From: Daucus carota subsp. sativus
Taxonomy: Eukaryota > Streptophyta > Magnoliopsida > Apiales > Apiaceae
DNA length: 64,000 bases
Reading direction: 5' to 3'
Assembly: GCF_001625215.2 (NCBI RefSeq)
Contig: NC_030386.2
Location: 18,570,545 to 18,634,544, forward strand
Position numbers and translations under genes: made by a program. This document shows positions 24,001 through 37,117 of the stretch, piece after piece. Below the pieces are notes generated by a model. That model did not search any database, was not told the DNA's origin, and worked only from the letters and a program-made list of their open reading frames with translations. Every line of letters starts with the position of its first letter. Within the stretch, counting starts at the first letter, position 1.

Positions 24001-25506
24001 TTTGGACTCGACATGCATGTGAGTCATGTTGGTATTGAATTCTTTTATCAAAATGAAATTTGATTTGCGCGGTATATATATGCTTATATTTTAGGTTATT
24101 TTTATCCAGATTCAAAATATTAATAAATTTGTACTCTATGACTTATGGACCAGTTAGCTCAATAAATTATTTTAGGTTTTTTTATAAATAAAACTAGTGG
24201 AAAAATGCGCTTCGCGCGGGTGAGAAATTTTAAAATGCAAAACACTTTAAAAAATCTGAATGATTTATATTTGAGGCCTTTTATTTGTGTTTGTTGTTGG
24301 AATACAATAAAATATTTTTAGTTACAGAGAGGGTAAGAGTGAATCAAATATTTGGCGATATTTCAATTTAGTTAATTCTTTTTTATTAGATAAGGATATC
24401 ATTTTGTATAATTTTAAAAATAAGGAAAACATATATACATAAATGTTCGAGACGACCCCTCAAATTGATACAAATCAAACACTTCTTTTGGAACAAACTA
24501 AAGCAAATAAACAGAATTTAAACCACATCTAAAATTAAGAAATTATATATCCCTCGAGCAAAAACAAAGAACAACAACCGAAGCCTGATTAAGATTATCC
24601 GGACCTGAAGCGACGCTTCTAGAACTCCTATTTTCATCCCTGGTCATTCCTAACAACATCTCTACTGTACCATCAAAAAATCTTATAATTAAGTAAAAAC
24701 GATTTTAAAGTCAGTGATGCCTTATTGCATTTTAAGTTTTATATTTAAATTTCGATATTATTTAGATATTGGCCTCCCATACATATGCTATCTATAATAA
24801 CCTTCATTCCCCCTTTAATTCTTCACACCTCTTTCACGTACATATCTTGGAGGTTTTGCATTTCACTACATTCATCATATTTTTTGAAACAAAAATGATC
24901 ACTTTGATTAGTTTCGACAATGAGAAATACTGGGTGGAGAAGGCCGTTGCTGTCGAGTCTTGAACGAGTGAACACATGCATGATCAAGAAATAATAACAT
25001 GTCATACGAGGTATCTCTATTTTGGTTTTCCTTGTTACATGTTTTAATGTTTTAATAACGGTCAAGGAAACGTTCACACATATTGTAAATATATTATGTA
25101 TCGGGAAATCTCTAACATCTGTCATTTTATAGCATAATTGGTTTTCAGAATATAATTTCTTAAGAATGCAACCAACTCCTCTGTAACCAACAACTACTCC
25201 ATAATTTCATATTTCAAGTAAAAATTCTAGTGCTTGATAATACACTATGTAATGAAGTGACATGTTAGATGGCAACAAGGACGAAGATAGAAAAAGCCAG
25301 TTGATAAATAAGCTAGAAAGAAAACCAAGAACCTCGATATTTAATCACAAAATCATTTCAACCAGAAACATATAGTGGTTTAAATGCAATGCAAATAATT
25401 ATACTCCACAAATTTCTCTTTGTGATTAATCTTCTACTAAACAGAAAAAGTTTCAGATTTACAGGTCACTTTGTAATATATTTCATTAAAATCTCCTTTC
25501 AGTGTG
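21031..25506. other. Gene-poor intergenic region of about 4.5 kb
   Basis: After the SKP1-like gene no coding region is supported. 21300-22900 has a purine-rich stretch (21400-21460), a pyrimidine-rich stretch and long T/G-rich DNA; it could be old retrotransposon LTR sequence but no borders are visible. A possible MITE lies at 23263-23610. Near 24200 there is a GC-rich word (GCGCTTCGCGCGGG) common at the ends of plant repeats. Short open frames have no domain features. Confidence 0.5.
23263..23610. mobile_element. Possible degenerate MITE
   Basis: A left end reading GAGCATATTCGACCATTG and a right end reading, in reverse complement, AACAGCATCTCCAACGG resemble the termini of the Tourist-type element at 38376. 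The interior repeats 'tagccaa' motifs in opposite orientation. No target duplication is clear. Confidence 0.35.
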
Positions 25507-26721
25507 CTATTGCATTAGGGCAACACATTCAAGCTCAACCTCTAACACTCCACTTTCAACGTTTTGTAGTTCGAGAATAAGATCTTGTTTCACTTTCCCA
25601 TCCACAAGACTAATGATACCGTCAGATATCAGTGTATTATCTTTACTCGCAACCAGTTTCCCAAGTGGCATCGACTCTCCAGATCTGCACGTGTCAGCTG
25701 CTTTGGCAGCAGTGACTAATGGTTGAATGTCAATCTCAGCTTCTCCCATATAATCATCAGTGGTGAATGTGTCCTTGTCATATACGTGCTGCAATAATGA
25801 TTTGATATCAAGTCTGAGTAGAAATTTTGAAAATATCACAATGATAATATCGATATTTTTTATAGTACAAATCATTTTTCTCAGAGAAATAGGCTTACTA
25901 GCTTTAGAGGAGGAATGTCACCTGGGATTGACAACATAAGCATATCCTTCCAAACCGGATTCAGACTATTCATGACGGGATCCGTCTTCACTGACTACAA
26001 GGTAGTCAAGTGGAAAGTTTCATAACTAATAATATATATATATTTTCCCGAACCTATTGAATTAAAAATTGATTTAATCATTAAAAAAAAAAAGCTTACT
26101 TGGTTTCCAAGTGAAAGTATAAGGTAGGGATCACTTGTCGTCAAATCTCGTACTGCTAGATTGCTGCCTTTTACCGTTTTGACCTTTATTAGTCCAACAA
26201 ATTCAACCATACCTACCTACAGAGTATACGAAATACACTAAGTTGAAATATAAGATAGCCGGTGATAGCCTCATTCTAAAAAAGAAAAATGTGAGGCCTT
26301 GAGGGTTTGACCCATTATAAAGACATAAGTGGGGGTGTCAAACGGATAATTCGGATGCGGATCCGCCTGTATCCGTATCCGAAAATTCATATCTGTATCT
26401 GGATCCGGATCCTAAAATTTTTAAAATATAATATCTAAATACAAATCCGACAGACACTATCCGGATCTGAATCCGATTTTGAATCAATTTTTTTATTTTT
26501 CTATTAAAAAATAAAAAATAGTAAAAAATTAAAAATTATTTTTAAAAATTGAGTTATGAATTAAAGTCATTAAAGAAGGTCTATATTTGTTAAAAAAATT
26601 AATTTTTATTTATCTTTAAATATAAATTTATTATCTTTAAATATTAAACTCGAATGATATTATGATATATGTCTATAATATTTTACAATTATATAAAATA
26701 TATATAGATATATTAATTTAA

Positions 26722-26754
<33 letters not shown>

Positions 26755-26839
26755 ATATAATACACACACTATAAAGTTATAAAATTACAATATATATATA
26801 TATATATATATATATTTATTTAATATATATAATATTTAA

Positions 26840-26884
<45 letters not shown>

Positions 26885-27983
26885 TCGGATTCGGATAGTA
26901 TTGGATACAGATATTGCTTTATCAGTATCCTGAATTGTCGGATTCGAATGCGGATAATATCCATTTTGTTTCGGATATGGATACTATCCGCTTTATCTCG
27001 GATACGAATGCAGATTTTTCGGACGGATATCAGATTTTTCGGAATTTTTTGACAGCTAGCCCTAGGCATAAGCATGTGAATAATTAAGTTTCTACAATTG
27101 AATTTTAGAAAAAAAGGATCGTAACTGCATTTGTGGTCTATATATCTTATAAAATTTGTCATTAAGATGTTACTTGGTTAAATGAACATGAAATGTTTAT
27201 GTATTGTAGGTAAAATGGATAACAGATGGGTGTTTCATTAATACGTAAAATTTCATGAAGCTCGTTTTTAAGTTGTGGTGAGATGAAATCCTAAGTTTTT
27301 TCACTGAAATTATATTTGTAAGACATAAATATAATCATTTCAATATTTTGACTAAACATTAATTCTGTTGTAGCATATGTAAGCAAAATATTTGAAAAAT
27401 TCATTACCGTGGCATTGCACTTCTTTGATGATCTGCTTTCAGACTTCATCCAACTATAGAAGGCATTGTTGCGACTTTGACTTTTGTGACTTTTATTCTT
27501 CTCTAATTTTCTCTTCTCATCTGAACTAGAACTACTACTTAAAGTGGAAGTTGATGTTGATGGATACGGTAAGGGTAAGGAAATCAATTCATCGGCTTTC
27601 AGAAATTGTTGCAAGACATACTTCCTCCTGCATAAACATTGTTTATCCAATGCTCTAGGACACATTTATACATGTTTACAACACAATTTATAATTCTATT
27701 TACCTAATGTAATCAGTTCGCTCCTCGATAGAAGAATCTGGATTTGGTTTTTTAAAGTTGTCCGGCATGGAACTTTCATATTTATAGTTTACAGCTTTAT
27801 TTCCCCCCAACGACTCTAAAGCATCAACTTCCTCATTCGTCCATTCATCTAATTTTACCGAAAAAACCTGTTACATAAATATGATTACATATAGTTACGT
27901 CATTCTCTTATACTATTCAATAAGGTGAAACAAAAAAACAAAATTTTATCCAAAAACATTTATATACATATACATACATACAT

Positions 27984-28048
<65 letters not shown>

Positions 28049-29750
28049 ATTAGTTGGTCAAAGAAGGACTCAACGTTTGATTAAGCCTAATGCACCCTCC
28101 TTCGAGGTCTACATACTAATTTGAATAAAAACTACTTAGATTTTTGATGTCCCTCTGACATAACTTCTCTTATGGGCTTTATATAGAACAATAGTTTTTA
28201 TATGGTACCACACGATTTGATTTTTACTTGAAATAGTAAAATTTGCAAGAATATTATTGAGTTAATTATGCATGGTGAACAATAATTGTAAGAAATAAAA
28301 CAAATAACAACATATGAGTGTGTCGAGGAAGCTAAACCTTTGATATATGGACTCCAAGACTTCTATGTACTCCGGAGCACTGGATACATATAAACGCTCC
28401 TATATTTGAAGACCTGGTTATCAGAAAGTTATAATGACATGACAAAATTGTAGGCAATGACCAAATCCTACACGAATGTACTGCATATACATAAAAGCCC
28501 GAGTGAAATATCTAAGAATGCATATTTAATAAAATATTGCAATAGGTTTTTCTTTTTACTTGAAAATGACAATCCCACAAATAGGATTTATAGAATACTT
28601 CATCTATTTTGTTTTTTTAGGATGTAAAGGAAAATAAACAATGATCTATGATTACAATAACTAATTCATAGTAATTACACTAACTAATTCAACTTTTCTA
28701 TCCATAAAATGTATGTAAAAACTGAGAGAGAACTGAAGAATGACAACAAATTATCTTTATTATAAATTACTGATCCTCTCGTTTTTGAGTATAACTATAA
28801 GTTGATAAATTGTAAATAATACTGATGTCGGAAGCTTACACCCATTTTGGATCTGGTGTCCCGCAATCTGCACAAATCTTGTTGTCAGCTTCTGATAGCA
28901 ATTTATCTAGCCTTTCTCGAGGACCTAGTAATTGAAAATATAACTTATAGAAGTTGCCAAGAAATTATAATGACATTATATGTTTACACTTAAATATTGT
29001 AGTCAAATAATGCCGCCAGTATATTTAAAATTTGTGTACATGTCCTCGTCTTTCAAAACAAAAGTTGTGGCCTTGATGTATTTTACCCATAAAGGCCGTA
29101 ATATTGTCAATTATGATTGATCATTTGTTTTTTTGTTTTTTTAACCTATATCTTGACATTTTAGGTGGAATAATTATTTGGAATCTTGTCCCCGTCCTTA
29201 TGAACCAACTAACTTCTTAATTAATTTGAGATTGGTTCTGATACATTAGCTAACATTAAGCTTTATAGAGGGATTCATAAAGATTACTTATTTTGGATGT
29301 GTGAAAAAGTAGGTGCTCGAATCAGGCTAGTAAATGGATAATATTTTACTGTACGATCATAATGCACGCGAGATCACGTACTACACCATTCAGATGCTCT
29401 TACTCCTGTTTTTGTTATTATCAAAAACTTTATTTGAAGATTAATTTATGTCAGGCGATTGTCTAATAATTTCAAAAAGTTTATCGATTTAAGATCACCA
29501 CAGATTAATCAATTGCTCGATCGATAAACATGTCAAGGTTCAGAACAACAAAATTCACCATCAAGAAAATCCTAAAACCAAGTATATTTACCATGTATCA
29601 TGCATGACAATCAGAATTCATAACATAATAAGAAAGATCCAATTAACACAATGACATGCAACTCAAATATGAAAATGTGAATGATTCAAGGAAAGGCATG
29701 GAAGTACCTGAACACATCGGCTTATTCGAATTTTCATTATTCTCAAACAT
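25507..29750 (-). CDS. AGD12: ADP-ribosylation factor GTPase-activating protein with ArfGAP and C2 domains (AGD11/12/13 group)
   Basis: Eight exons in transcription order: 29708-29750, 28840-28924, 28338-28413, 27704-27867, 27408-27627, 26100-26216, 25899-25994, 25507-25788. Joined length is 1083 nt, 360 residues, all borders GT-AG and in phase. Residues 15-130 form an ArfGAP domain: the zinc finger is C32-X2-C35-X16-C52-X2-C55 and the catalytic arginine finger is R60 in [10 protein letters not shown] Ser/Lys-rich linker (exon 5) follows. Residues 197-300 form a C2 domain ([59 protein letters not shown]) with aspartates placed to bind calcium and phospholipid. Such proteins switch off ARF GTPases at endomembranes in vesicle traffic. 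The symbol marks the group, since AGD11, 12 and 13 share this layout. An hAT element occupies the intron between exons 5 and 6. Confidence 0.93.
26330..27064. mobile_element. Non-autonomous hAT-type element in an intron of the ArfGAP gene
   Basis: Left end TGGGGGTGTCAAACGG and right end in reverse complement TAGGGCTAGCTGTCAAAA. Flanks are GACATAAG (26322-26329) and GGCATAAG (27065-27072), a 7-of-8 match for an hAT 8-bp duplication. Subterminal regions are dense in GGATCCG/TCGGATA motifs, and the centre carries three TA-repeat tracts (near 26727, 26791 and 26849). No transposase remains. Confidence 0.75.
27961..28042. repeat. TACA/TA microsatellite in an ArfGAP-gene intron
   Basis: A run of TACATA-type units passes into (TA)n. 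It lies between exons 3 and 4 of the ArfGAP gene. Confidence 0.9.
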
Positions 29751-30600
29751 CTCAATCCCAAAAATCAAGATTCAATCTAATGATCTCTTTCATATCCATG
29801 CATTTGCATCATAATCTGCATTAAATATTATGATATTAATAAAAATTTTACGAACTTACACATATAAACACATATAAAAGCAAATTTTTCATAAATTTAG
29901 GCACTTACAGATGGTTCATAAGTAACTTATGATTTGAATATTATCCAGGAGGCAGGATGAAAAAAATGCAGTGAGATTCTTAAACAAAATTATGTGTAAT
30001 TGTGAATGTATTGAATAAATACATGCTAGATTATGTGTAAAGCGAAAGGGTTGTGGAAAAATTAAATTGCAGAAAGAGCCAATGACAGAATTCATCAACA
30101 AGAACAAATTTTTTTTGAACTTTTTTTACAAGATTTATTTGTAGTGTTTTTTTATCACGAGCATATTTTATAAAAATTGTTAATATCACTTTGTGCTTTT
30201 GTTAGTATTAAATTTATAAAATTTATAAATATAATACGTCATAAATTAAACTTTTCTGATTTCAAATGCATATAGGTTCAATTCTTTTTATATGAGACAT
30301 GTATAAATCAATTTTGAAAGAAATAACTTTTTCAAATTAAAAACACATATATCTTCATTTTTTACAATATTCGAATTGATGCAAATAATTTTGACTCATA
30401 CAAAAAATGAGATTTCCTTAATAAATTGAAAACATAACTGAAAAATCGCAAAAATTGAACAACGATATATTCAGCAACACAAGGGACCAAAGTGTAAATT
30501 TAACACAATCAATTATCACTGTTTCATCTTCCCTAACAAATCCGCCTCCATTAAAATCCCTTTAATTTTAATTCAAGCTTTTTTCGACAAAAACAAAATC
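29751..30600. other. Shared upstream region of the ArfGAP gene and the eIF2B-beta gene
   Basis: The two genes start in opposite directions from this 850-bp AT-rich stretch, so it holds both promoters and both leaders. No coding region or clear TATA box was identified. Confidence 0.55.
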
Positions 30601-30946
30601 ATGCCGGATGTTCAAGCTCAAGTCAATGACTTCGTCGTCAAGCTTCAGAAACGGTAATTTCTTAATACAACATATACGCACAATATCTGTATCTATAGGT
30701 CTCAGTTGTGTTGTTTTGTATGGTGAATTGTGTTTGTGTTTGATTTCATGTGGTGGCAGTAAGATTGAGGGGTCCAAGGCGACGGCGAAGCTGACGGCTG
30801 AGTTGTTGCGGTCGGTGATATCGCAGCAGCGGATCCCGCATGGGAGTAATCAGGCTGGTGTGATTATCGAGGCTGTGAGAGGTGTCGGTGAACAGCTTAT
30901 TCGCGCTAATCCTGTCGGTATGATATGGCAATTATAAAATAATATA

Positions 30947-30997
<51 letters not shown>

Positions 30998-33900
30998 AGG
31001 AGATAGGGTTTATTGATTTTTTTTTTGTATTGAATTGTGACTTACTCTTGCTGATTCTGTCATCTGATATCTCTATAACAACATATCGTGAGTGAGTGAG
31101 TGAGTGAGTGAGTGAGTGAGTGAGAGAGAGAGGGAGGGAAGGAGGGAGGGGAGGTGATAAGCTAGCGTTAATTGATTAGTGTTGTATTGAATTGTGATGT
31201 GATATAGAGTTTTGTGAATTAAGTGGAAAATTAGGCGTGAGATATTTAGTAGTTATGATTGAAGGGTTATGTGTAGACAAGGAAATGTAGTTGGTGTTTG
31301 TGAGTGAATCTTTTATGTAGTTATAGATGAGACGATATGAGGATTTTAGGGTTTAGGGTTTGGTAGATTGTGATGGATTCGTGATGCTTTAGTTTGAACT
31401 ATAAGAATGTTGGTGGTTGTGTATTATTGCGATTTATGTGTGTGGTTATTTTGGGAAAAATGTTGGATGTGATTGTAACTGTTTGACACTCCCATCCCAT
31501 GTAATCCTTTTAACATAGTAGAGATATTTTTTCATATCTTTACTGTTTACATTTGATTCGATAGACTCAATGATCCTACATGTCTCGTCGTTTGCTGCAA
31601 TTGTACCACCAAGTCTAGAAATGTACTAGTTTCAACTATATACAAGATTTCCAACTTGTTGATGCGGTTAAAAGCTTCCACGGAGTTTAGCTTTATTGCA
31701 TTACTTTTTGACCGTCCTTTTATTGTTATTAATCATGTACCGAATTGTATCCGTGGGTTAGGAATCGTTTACGAACATAACAGAATCAACTAATTCTTTG
31801 ACCAAATCTGAGTGAAGAGGTGTCAAATAGTGTCTCAAAATATTTATGTGCTTTAAGCACTTATGTGGTATTTATTGTTATGCTCATGTCCTCCACTTGC
31901 AAAACAGAACTTGCAGTTGGGAATATAGTGAGGCGTGTTTTGCATATAATCAGAGAGGAGGATCTTTCTCTCACGACTGCTACTATAGGCGGGTTAAGTG
32001 TGTCAGCTGCAAGTGATGATGAAGATGAACTTGAACGAGGTGATCACCCAGCTCTGTCTGCTGCTGCTGTTGCTGCCGCTTCTAGAAGCACACTAAGGCC
32101 ACCTTCCTTGCAGACACTTCTTGAGGATGTGCCTCATTCTGCAGCTGTTCCCCACACTTATTCCTCTGGTGGTGATTCTGAAGGGAAAAGCAAGTGTAAG
32201 CCCTTTGTTTTGATTTCGATACTCTCATTTAATTTATGTAAGGAGATGCTAGTTCTTTTAAGGTTTTCTTGGATGTTTGGAAGTAGCCGGCTCATCTATG
32301 TCCTTGTCAAAACCATATGATGTATACTGTTTTGATTAAAAACATTAAACATGTAGCTGGCTTTGGTGTGGGTATATATGTAACTCTGCTCTTCACAATA
32401 TATGTGTATATAAACTTTTTCTCCAAGGTCAATGGGTTAATAGTTGAATTTTATATGTATACAGCTACAGATAAAAATTCAAGGACTCGGAAGCTAAAGC
32501 ACAATATTATTGAGACTGTGAATGAGCTGATTCAAGATATTAATACCTGCCATGAGCAGATTGCTGAGCAAGCTGTGGAGCATATTCACCAAAAGTACCT
32601 TCCCCTCATACTGATAAATAAAAATCATTTCATCTCTACACTGTTTTTATAAGGAGACACAATCTTGCATGTTATTTTTTAACTCCTTGATTTTCCAGCC
32701 CAAGTTTTCTTATTTCTGAATAAATTATTGTCTATGTTCCCACTCTTTGGCTTTTCCGCCTTTCATTTTGTGTATGAATCTAATCTTGGATCTTTGTTCT
32801 TTGAGCTGAACCTATAATATGTAGGAAGTGGAGTGAACATTGATACTACTCACAAGTTTATTAACCGAGTTATCTGCAATGCCAATCCCTTTTGGTAGCC
32901 TGATAGGAAAGATAAATGAATTACTATAAAATAGCTATACCTACTTGATGTTTAAAAGAGCAGTCTCCTGTTCTGTAAAAGCAAGGTACATTTAGATAAT
33001 TATAATAGTTATATAGATTAGTTAGCAAATGTAGTTTGGCTTCTCTTTATTTTGTTGAGAATTATTTTGGGTGTCATTTATTATTTAGTAGAATCTAGGC
33101 TAGACCAAGTATATAGTTTATGTTGCTGACATCTGTCTCTAGTTTTTCACTTTTTCTTTCTCATCTAGTTTTCACTCTTCCAATTGCTTTAACAGATACG
33201 AGAAAGAACTAATTTTAGTTTTCTACCGCAAAGTATCTGCATAGTGCAACAGTCCATTTCATCTTATACAATATATACAATATTAATTATTTGAAATATT
33301 ATGTGTACAGTGAGGTAATATTGACTCTAGGAAGTTCAACCACAGTGATTGAATTTCTTTGTGCTGCAAAAGAGAAAAAAAGATCATTTCGGGTATTTGT
33401 TGCAGAGGGTGCTCCAAGGTTTGTTGAACTGATTACTTTTTACTGCACTGTGGATAAACTTTCTTATTCCTGTACTTTTGAACTTATTAGTGATTAGAGT
33501 CTTTCTTTTCTCCCTTTCTTCATATTGTTAGATATCAGGGGCATATTCTTGCCAAGGAATTGGTTGCTAGAGGATTACAGACCACCATCATTACTGATTC
33601 TGCTGTGTTCGCCATGATTTCACGAGTGAACATGGTCTGTATGATACCTCAAAGATTTGTTTATAATTTTAAAAGTGTATTTTAACTAGTTTTGTCCACC
33701 AATGTTTTTTAAGGTTATTGTGGGAGCTCATGCTGTCATGGCAAATGGTAGTGTTATAGCACCTGTTGGGTTGAATATGGTTGCACTTGCTGCTCAAAGA
33801 CATGCCGTGCCATTTGTTGTTCTTGCCGGAATTCATAAGGTATTTTAATTTATGATATTACTAATTATAATTTAGCTTGTGGGAAGAATTAGCTTGTATT

Positions 33901-35358
33901 ATATCGTCCTGGCTGTCTGTTGCAACTGATTGAGGCAGATTATTGGTGAGTTGATGTGAGGGTCTCTTTGTTTCTCCGATATTAGTTGCTGCAATCAAGT
34001 TGTGCTATGCTATCATTCCACTGCTAGAAGCAGATAATAAGATCTCCACTGCTATAAAATGATATCATAATATAGAAGTTATAAATATTGGATGTTGTAA
34101 ATTATAATGTAGATAATCTCTATCAGACTATCAGTTGTATTCAAAACCATAAGAAAATTTGCATGATTGATTATTGATGAATACATTCGGTTACTTTTAG
34201 TGGACATATAATAGTTAATCAGCGTTTAAAATTATAAGTCACAGGCAACCTGTGGTCAGCAACATCTGAATTGAAGTTGTACATCATTAGATGGTACATT
34301 GAAAGCTGTCTTTACGTCAGCTTATCTGTTTCTCAAATACACAATCAGGACAGCTAACTTTATTCCATTATCTAATTGTTATTTAATGTTACACACATGA
34401 CAGTTGTGCCCATTGTATCCCCACAATCCAGAGGTCTTACTGAATGAGCTAAAATCCCCATCTGAGTTACTAGACTTTGGGGAATTCTCAGATTGCATGG
34501 ATTTCGGGACTGGCTCTGGTTCTCCTCTTCTTCATGTTGTGAATCCTGCATTTGATTACGTCCCACCAAAACTTGTCAGTTTATTTATTACCGACACGTA
34601 AGTTTACTGTGTATTGTGGTATTTAACTAGAATTATATTTCCAAGTTGTTCCTGTTTTCAGTTTGTCTTTTTACATTGCATTATATCTGCTAATGCCTTC
34701 TCACAACAGCACTGATTCTGAAGTACAATGAATCAAAAGTTTAAGAAGCCAATTGAAACCAATATATTTTTACATTATTGTTTTTTGGTTAAATATTAAT
34801 GTAATATTTTAAAGGTTTAACACAACTCTAGATGTCGGTAATATGCTTACCAGCTCCTTGTATGCTCTTCTCTATGATAGATCATCACTACATCTAGTCA
34901 AATCTAAGATTTGATTAAAATTTACGAATGTTCTCTGGAAATATCTCGTGGTTAGTGATTTAGAGGAGGGATCCCCTATCATTGAACATGTAAGAGCTTA
35001 TATAGTTTGCTCACTATTTTCATTTATTTTTGAGTCGGATGGCGAGGAGGATGGTTAATTATTTACATCACTATTTTCGTTACAGTCAATTTATGTATGT
35101 TTTGCTCAGTTACTCAATCTTTCGGGACATATAAAAATATAAATTGAATTGTTGGTAATTCTATTATAAAATTAGAAGTAGGTCCGTTTTTGGAATTAGT
35201 CATATATTGGCTTATAACTCTCTCAAGTATGTGGGCATTACTGAAAGTAATCTTCATCTTGTTGCAGGGGAGGGCATAATCCATCATACATGTACAGACT
35301 CATTGCTGATTATTACTCTGCTGATGATCTGGTGATTCAGAGGAGACCCTCATCTTGA
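30601..35358 (+). CDS. eIF2Bbeta: Translation initiation factor eIF2B subunit beta
   Basis: Nine exons: 30601-30653, 30760-30917, 31908-32195, 32465-32594, 33311-33418, 33532-33634, 33714-33839, 34404-34597, 35268-35358. They join to 1251 nt, 416 residues, with GT-AG borders and correct phase throughout. eIF2B is the guanine-nucleotide exchange factor that recharges eIF2 with GTP; beta belongs to its alpha/beta/delta regulatory core. The N-terminal helical part includes KATAKLTAELLRSVISQQ and VELAVGNIVRRVLHIIREE (built across the exon 2/3 joint), followed by an acidic/alanine-rich insert. The C-terminal Rossmann-like part has EVILTLGSSTTVIEFL, RVFVAEGAPRYQGH, TIITDSAVFAMISRV, VIVGAHAVMANGSVIAPVG and PFVVLAGIHKLCPLYPHNPE, all family signatures. 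The length matches plant orthologues. Confidence 0.95.
30951..31130. repeat. GA and GTGA microsatellites in intron 2 of eIF2B-beta
   Basis: A (GA)n run at about 30958-30991 is followed, after ordinary DNA, by a (GTGA)n run at about 31088-31123. Both are near the 5' end of the long second intron. Confidence 0.85.
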
Positions 35359-35608
35359 AATGTATCATAGCTATATAGTTTTTATACACTCGTAAGTCAG
35401 TTTTACTGATTATGCTTCATAATGTAGTCGTTTCAGTACAGCTATGCATTTAAATGGAGATATCTTATTAAATTGTACCTGCTCAGTTGTGCAACAATGC
35501 ATGCATACTCATCCTTAATCTTTTAATGGCTGGATTAGCCATTTACTTTCTTTTGGTTTTTGAACTCTAGATAACAAACAAGTTTTTGACAAATTAGTAT
35601 ATGTATTA

Positions 35609-36076
35609 CTCCCTCCCTCCTGGTTTTATAGTCCCCCCTTCCTATTTTCTGTCCCAAAAAGCTTGTCCAAATTAACTTAATATGGTAAATTATATGTTAA
35701 ATATGTTAATTTTTCTAAAAAACAATTCAAAATTTTGGTGACATATACTCCCTCTGACCCGTTCATTTCTATACAGTTTCTTTTTGGGACGTCCCACTCA
35801 ATTATATACATTCCCAAAACAGTAAAGTTTTATAATATAAAATTTTTACTAGATCCCCTACTTTTTTCCACTACACATTTTATACATAAAATATTAGTTG
35901 GTCCAACGACTTTACCTACTTTTGTTACATTTCTCCACTAAATTACATTTTTTCTTAATCTCCGTGACCCATCCCTTATGTATACTGCTCCATGGGACGG
36001 AGGGAGTACCTTATCTATTATAATTGAATAGAAGGTGGTTTTTGACAGGGGGACAAGAAAAGTGGGACGGAGGGAG
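35609..36076. mobile_element. Stowaway-like MITE interrupted by a second one
   Basis: The left end is CTCCCTCCCTCCTGG and the right end in reverse complement is CTCCCTCCGTCCCAC, both flanked by TA. A second Stowaway-like element at 35748-36006 lies wholly inside, so the insertions happened in that order. Confidence 0.8.
35748..36006. mobile_element. Stowaway-like MITE nested in an older Stowaway
   Basis: Ends are CTCCCTCTGACCCGTTC and, in reverse complement, CTCCCTCCGTCCCATGG, with TA on both sides (35746-35747 and 36007-36008). It is non-coding. Confidence 0.8.
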
Positions 36077-36078
36077 TA

Positions 36079-37117
36079 TTATTTATTTTTTGGAGTAGTA
36101 TTGTTCAAGTTTTCCAAAACAATGGCCGGAAGCCTAACAAGCCAGGTAAAATCCAAGCCCAAATCGAATATCTGGGTCTATCCTGAGACCAAATTCTAAA
36201 GCTTAAGGGCAACTGTTAACTTACGGAGCCTAGCACACGCCTTAAAATCAATGGTTTGCTGGAGGTCCTAGTATTTATTAATCTTATAATCTGAACAAAG
36301 TGCCCCATGATGTTTTGATGTTTAATGTTACATGGGGTTAATGATTAGATGTAATTAAGAGGTCTTTTTTATCATAATTTATCTTCCTAGAAATAGAATC
36401 TCAGGCACTCTGCTGATATTTCAAGGCTCTTTCATGGTGCAACTCTAGAAACACACTCTTACGAATAGTAAAGTGCACCATACAGATGAGAATTCCTACG
36501 ACTTGGTAGAATTATATATAGTACTTGAATACTATTCTCATTTAGTAAATCTGAAAGTTTATTGCCCTGGATTGTTTTATAGTTGTCATCTAAATTTCGT
36601 GTCGTATAGTATACTAGGATATATCTTGGGCTGTTCATTAGTTACATACAGATGTAGCATAATAATTGTTTTTTTGGCTGTTGAGTAAATGAGATATTAC
36701 AAAGGTAACTTTTGTTTTTCAGTAGATGTAATTTCTAGTGCTTTTAAATAAGCTGTTACTCATCCTGTTTTTGCTGAGTAATGCAGAAGTACTTGAGTTT
36801 TATTTGTTTTGTTTGTGTTTAATTACAGCTCTGGTTATATTGTTGTCCTAATAACAATATTGTCAAGACTGTAATTTTCATTGGCACTTAACCCACAGTC
36901 AACCAGTGGTATAGAACCAAAGTGACATGAGAGCTGCAGCAGAACCATCCTTAGCCTTTTTGATCCATATTATATCTCAAACAAACCTTGATCAGGTAAC
37001 TGGAACTTACTGTCTTTTCGAGCCCTAGCTGGTGCACCACCCTATCTTTACACTCAAACCTACAATACCAACACCAGAACAACCCAGTATGTCTCACTTG
37101 GGAACATGGTCTGGGGA
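36079..37117. other. Intergenic DNA, no gene seen
   Basis: The stretch between the Stowaway pair and the PGG pseudogene shows no ankyrin exons. If the pseudogene once had upstream exons they have been lost or replaced here. Confidence 0.5.

Noticed and set aside
24186-24230. GC-rich palindromic word GCGCTTCGCGCGGG considered as a Helitron or other element end
   Set aside because: No partner terminus or hairpin-CTRR end could be found nearby.
26836-27162. Open frame rich in Ile/Arg repeats in the ArfGAP intron
   Set aside because: It is the translated subterminal repeat of an hAT element.
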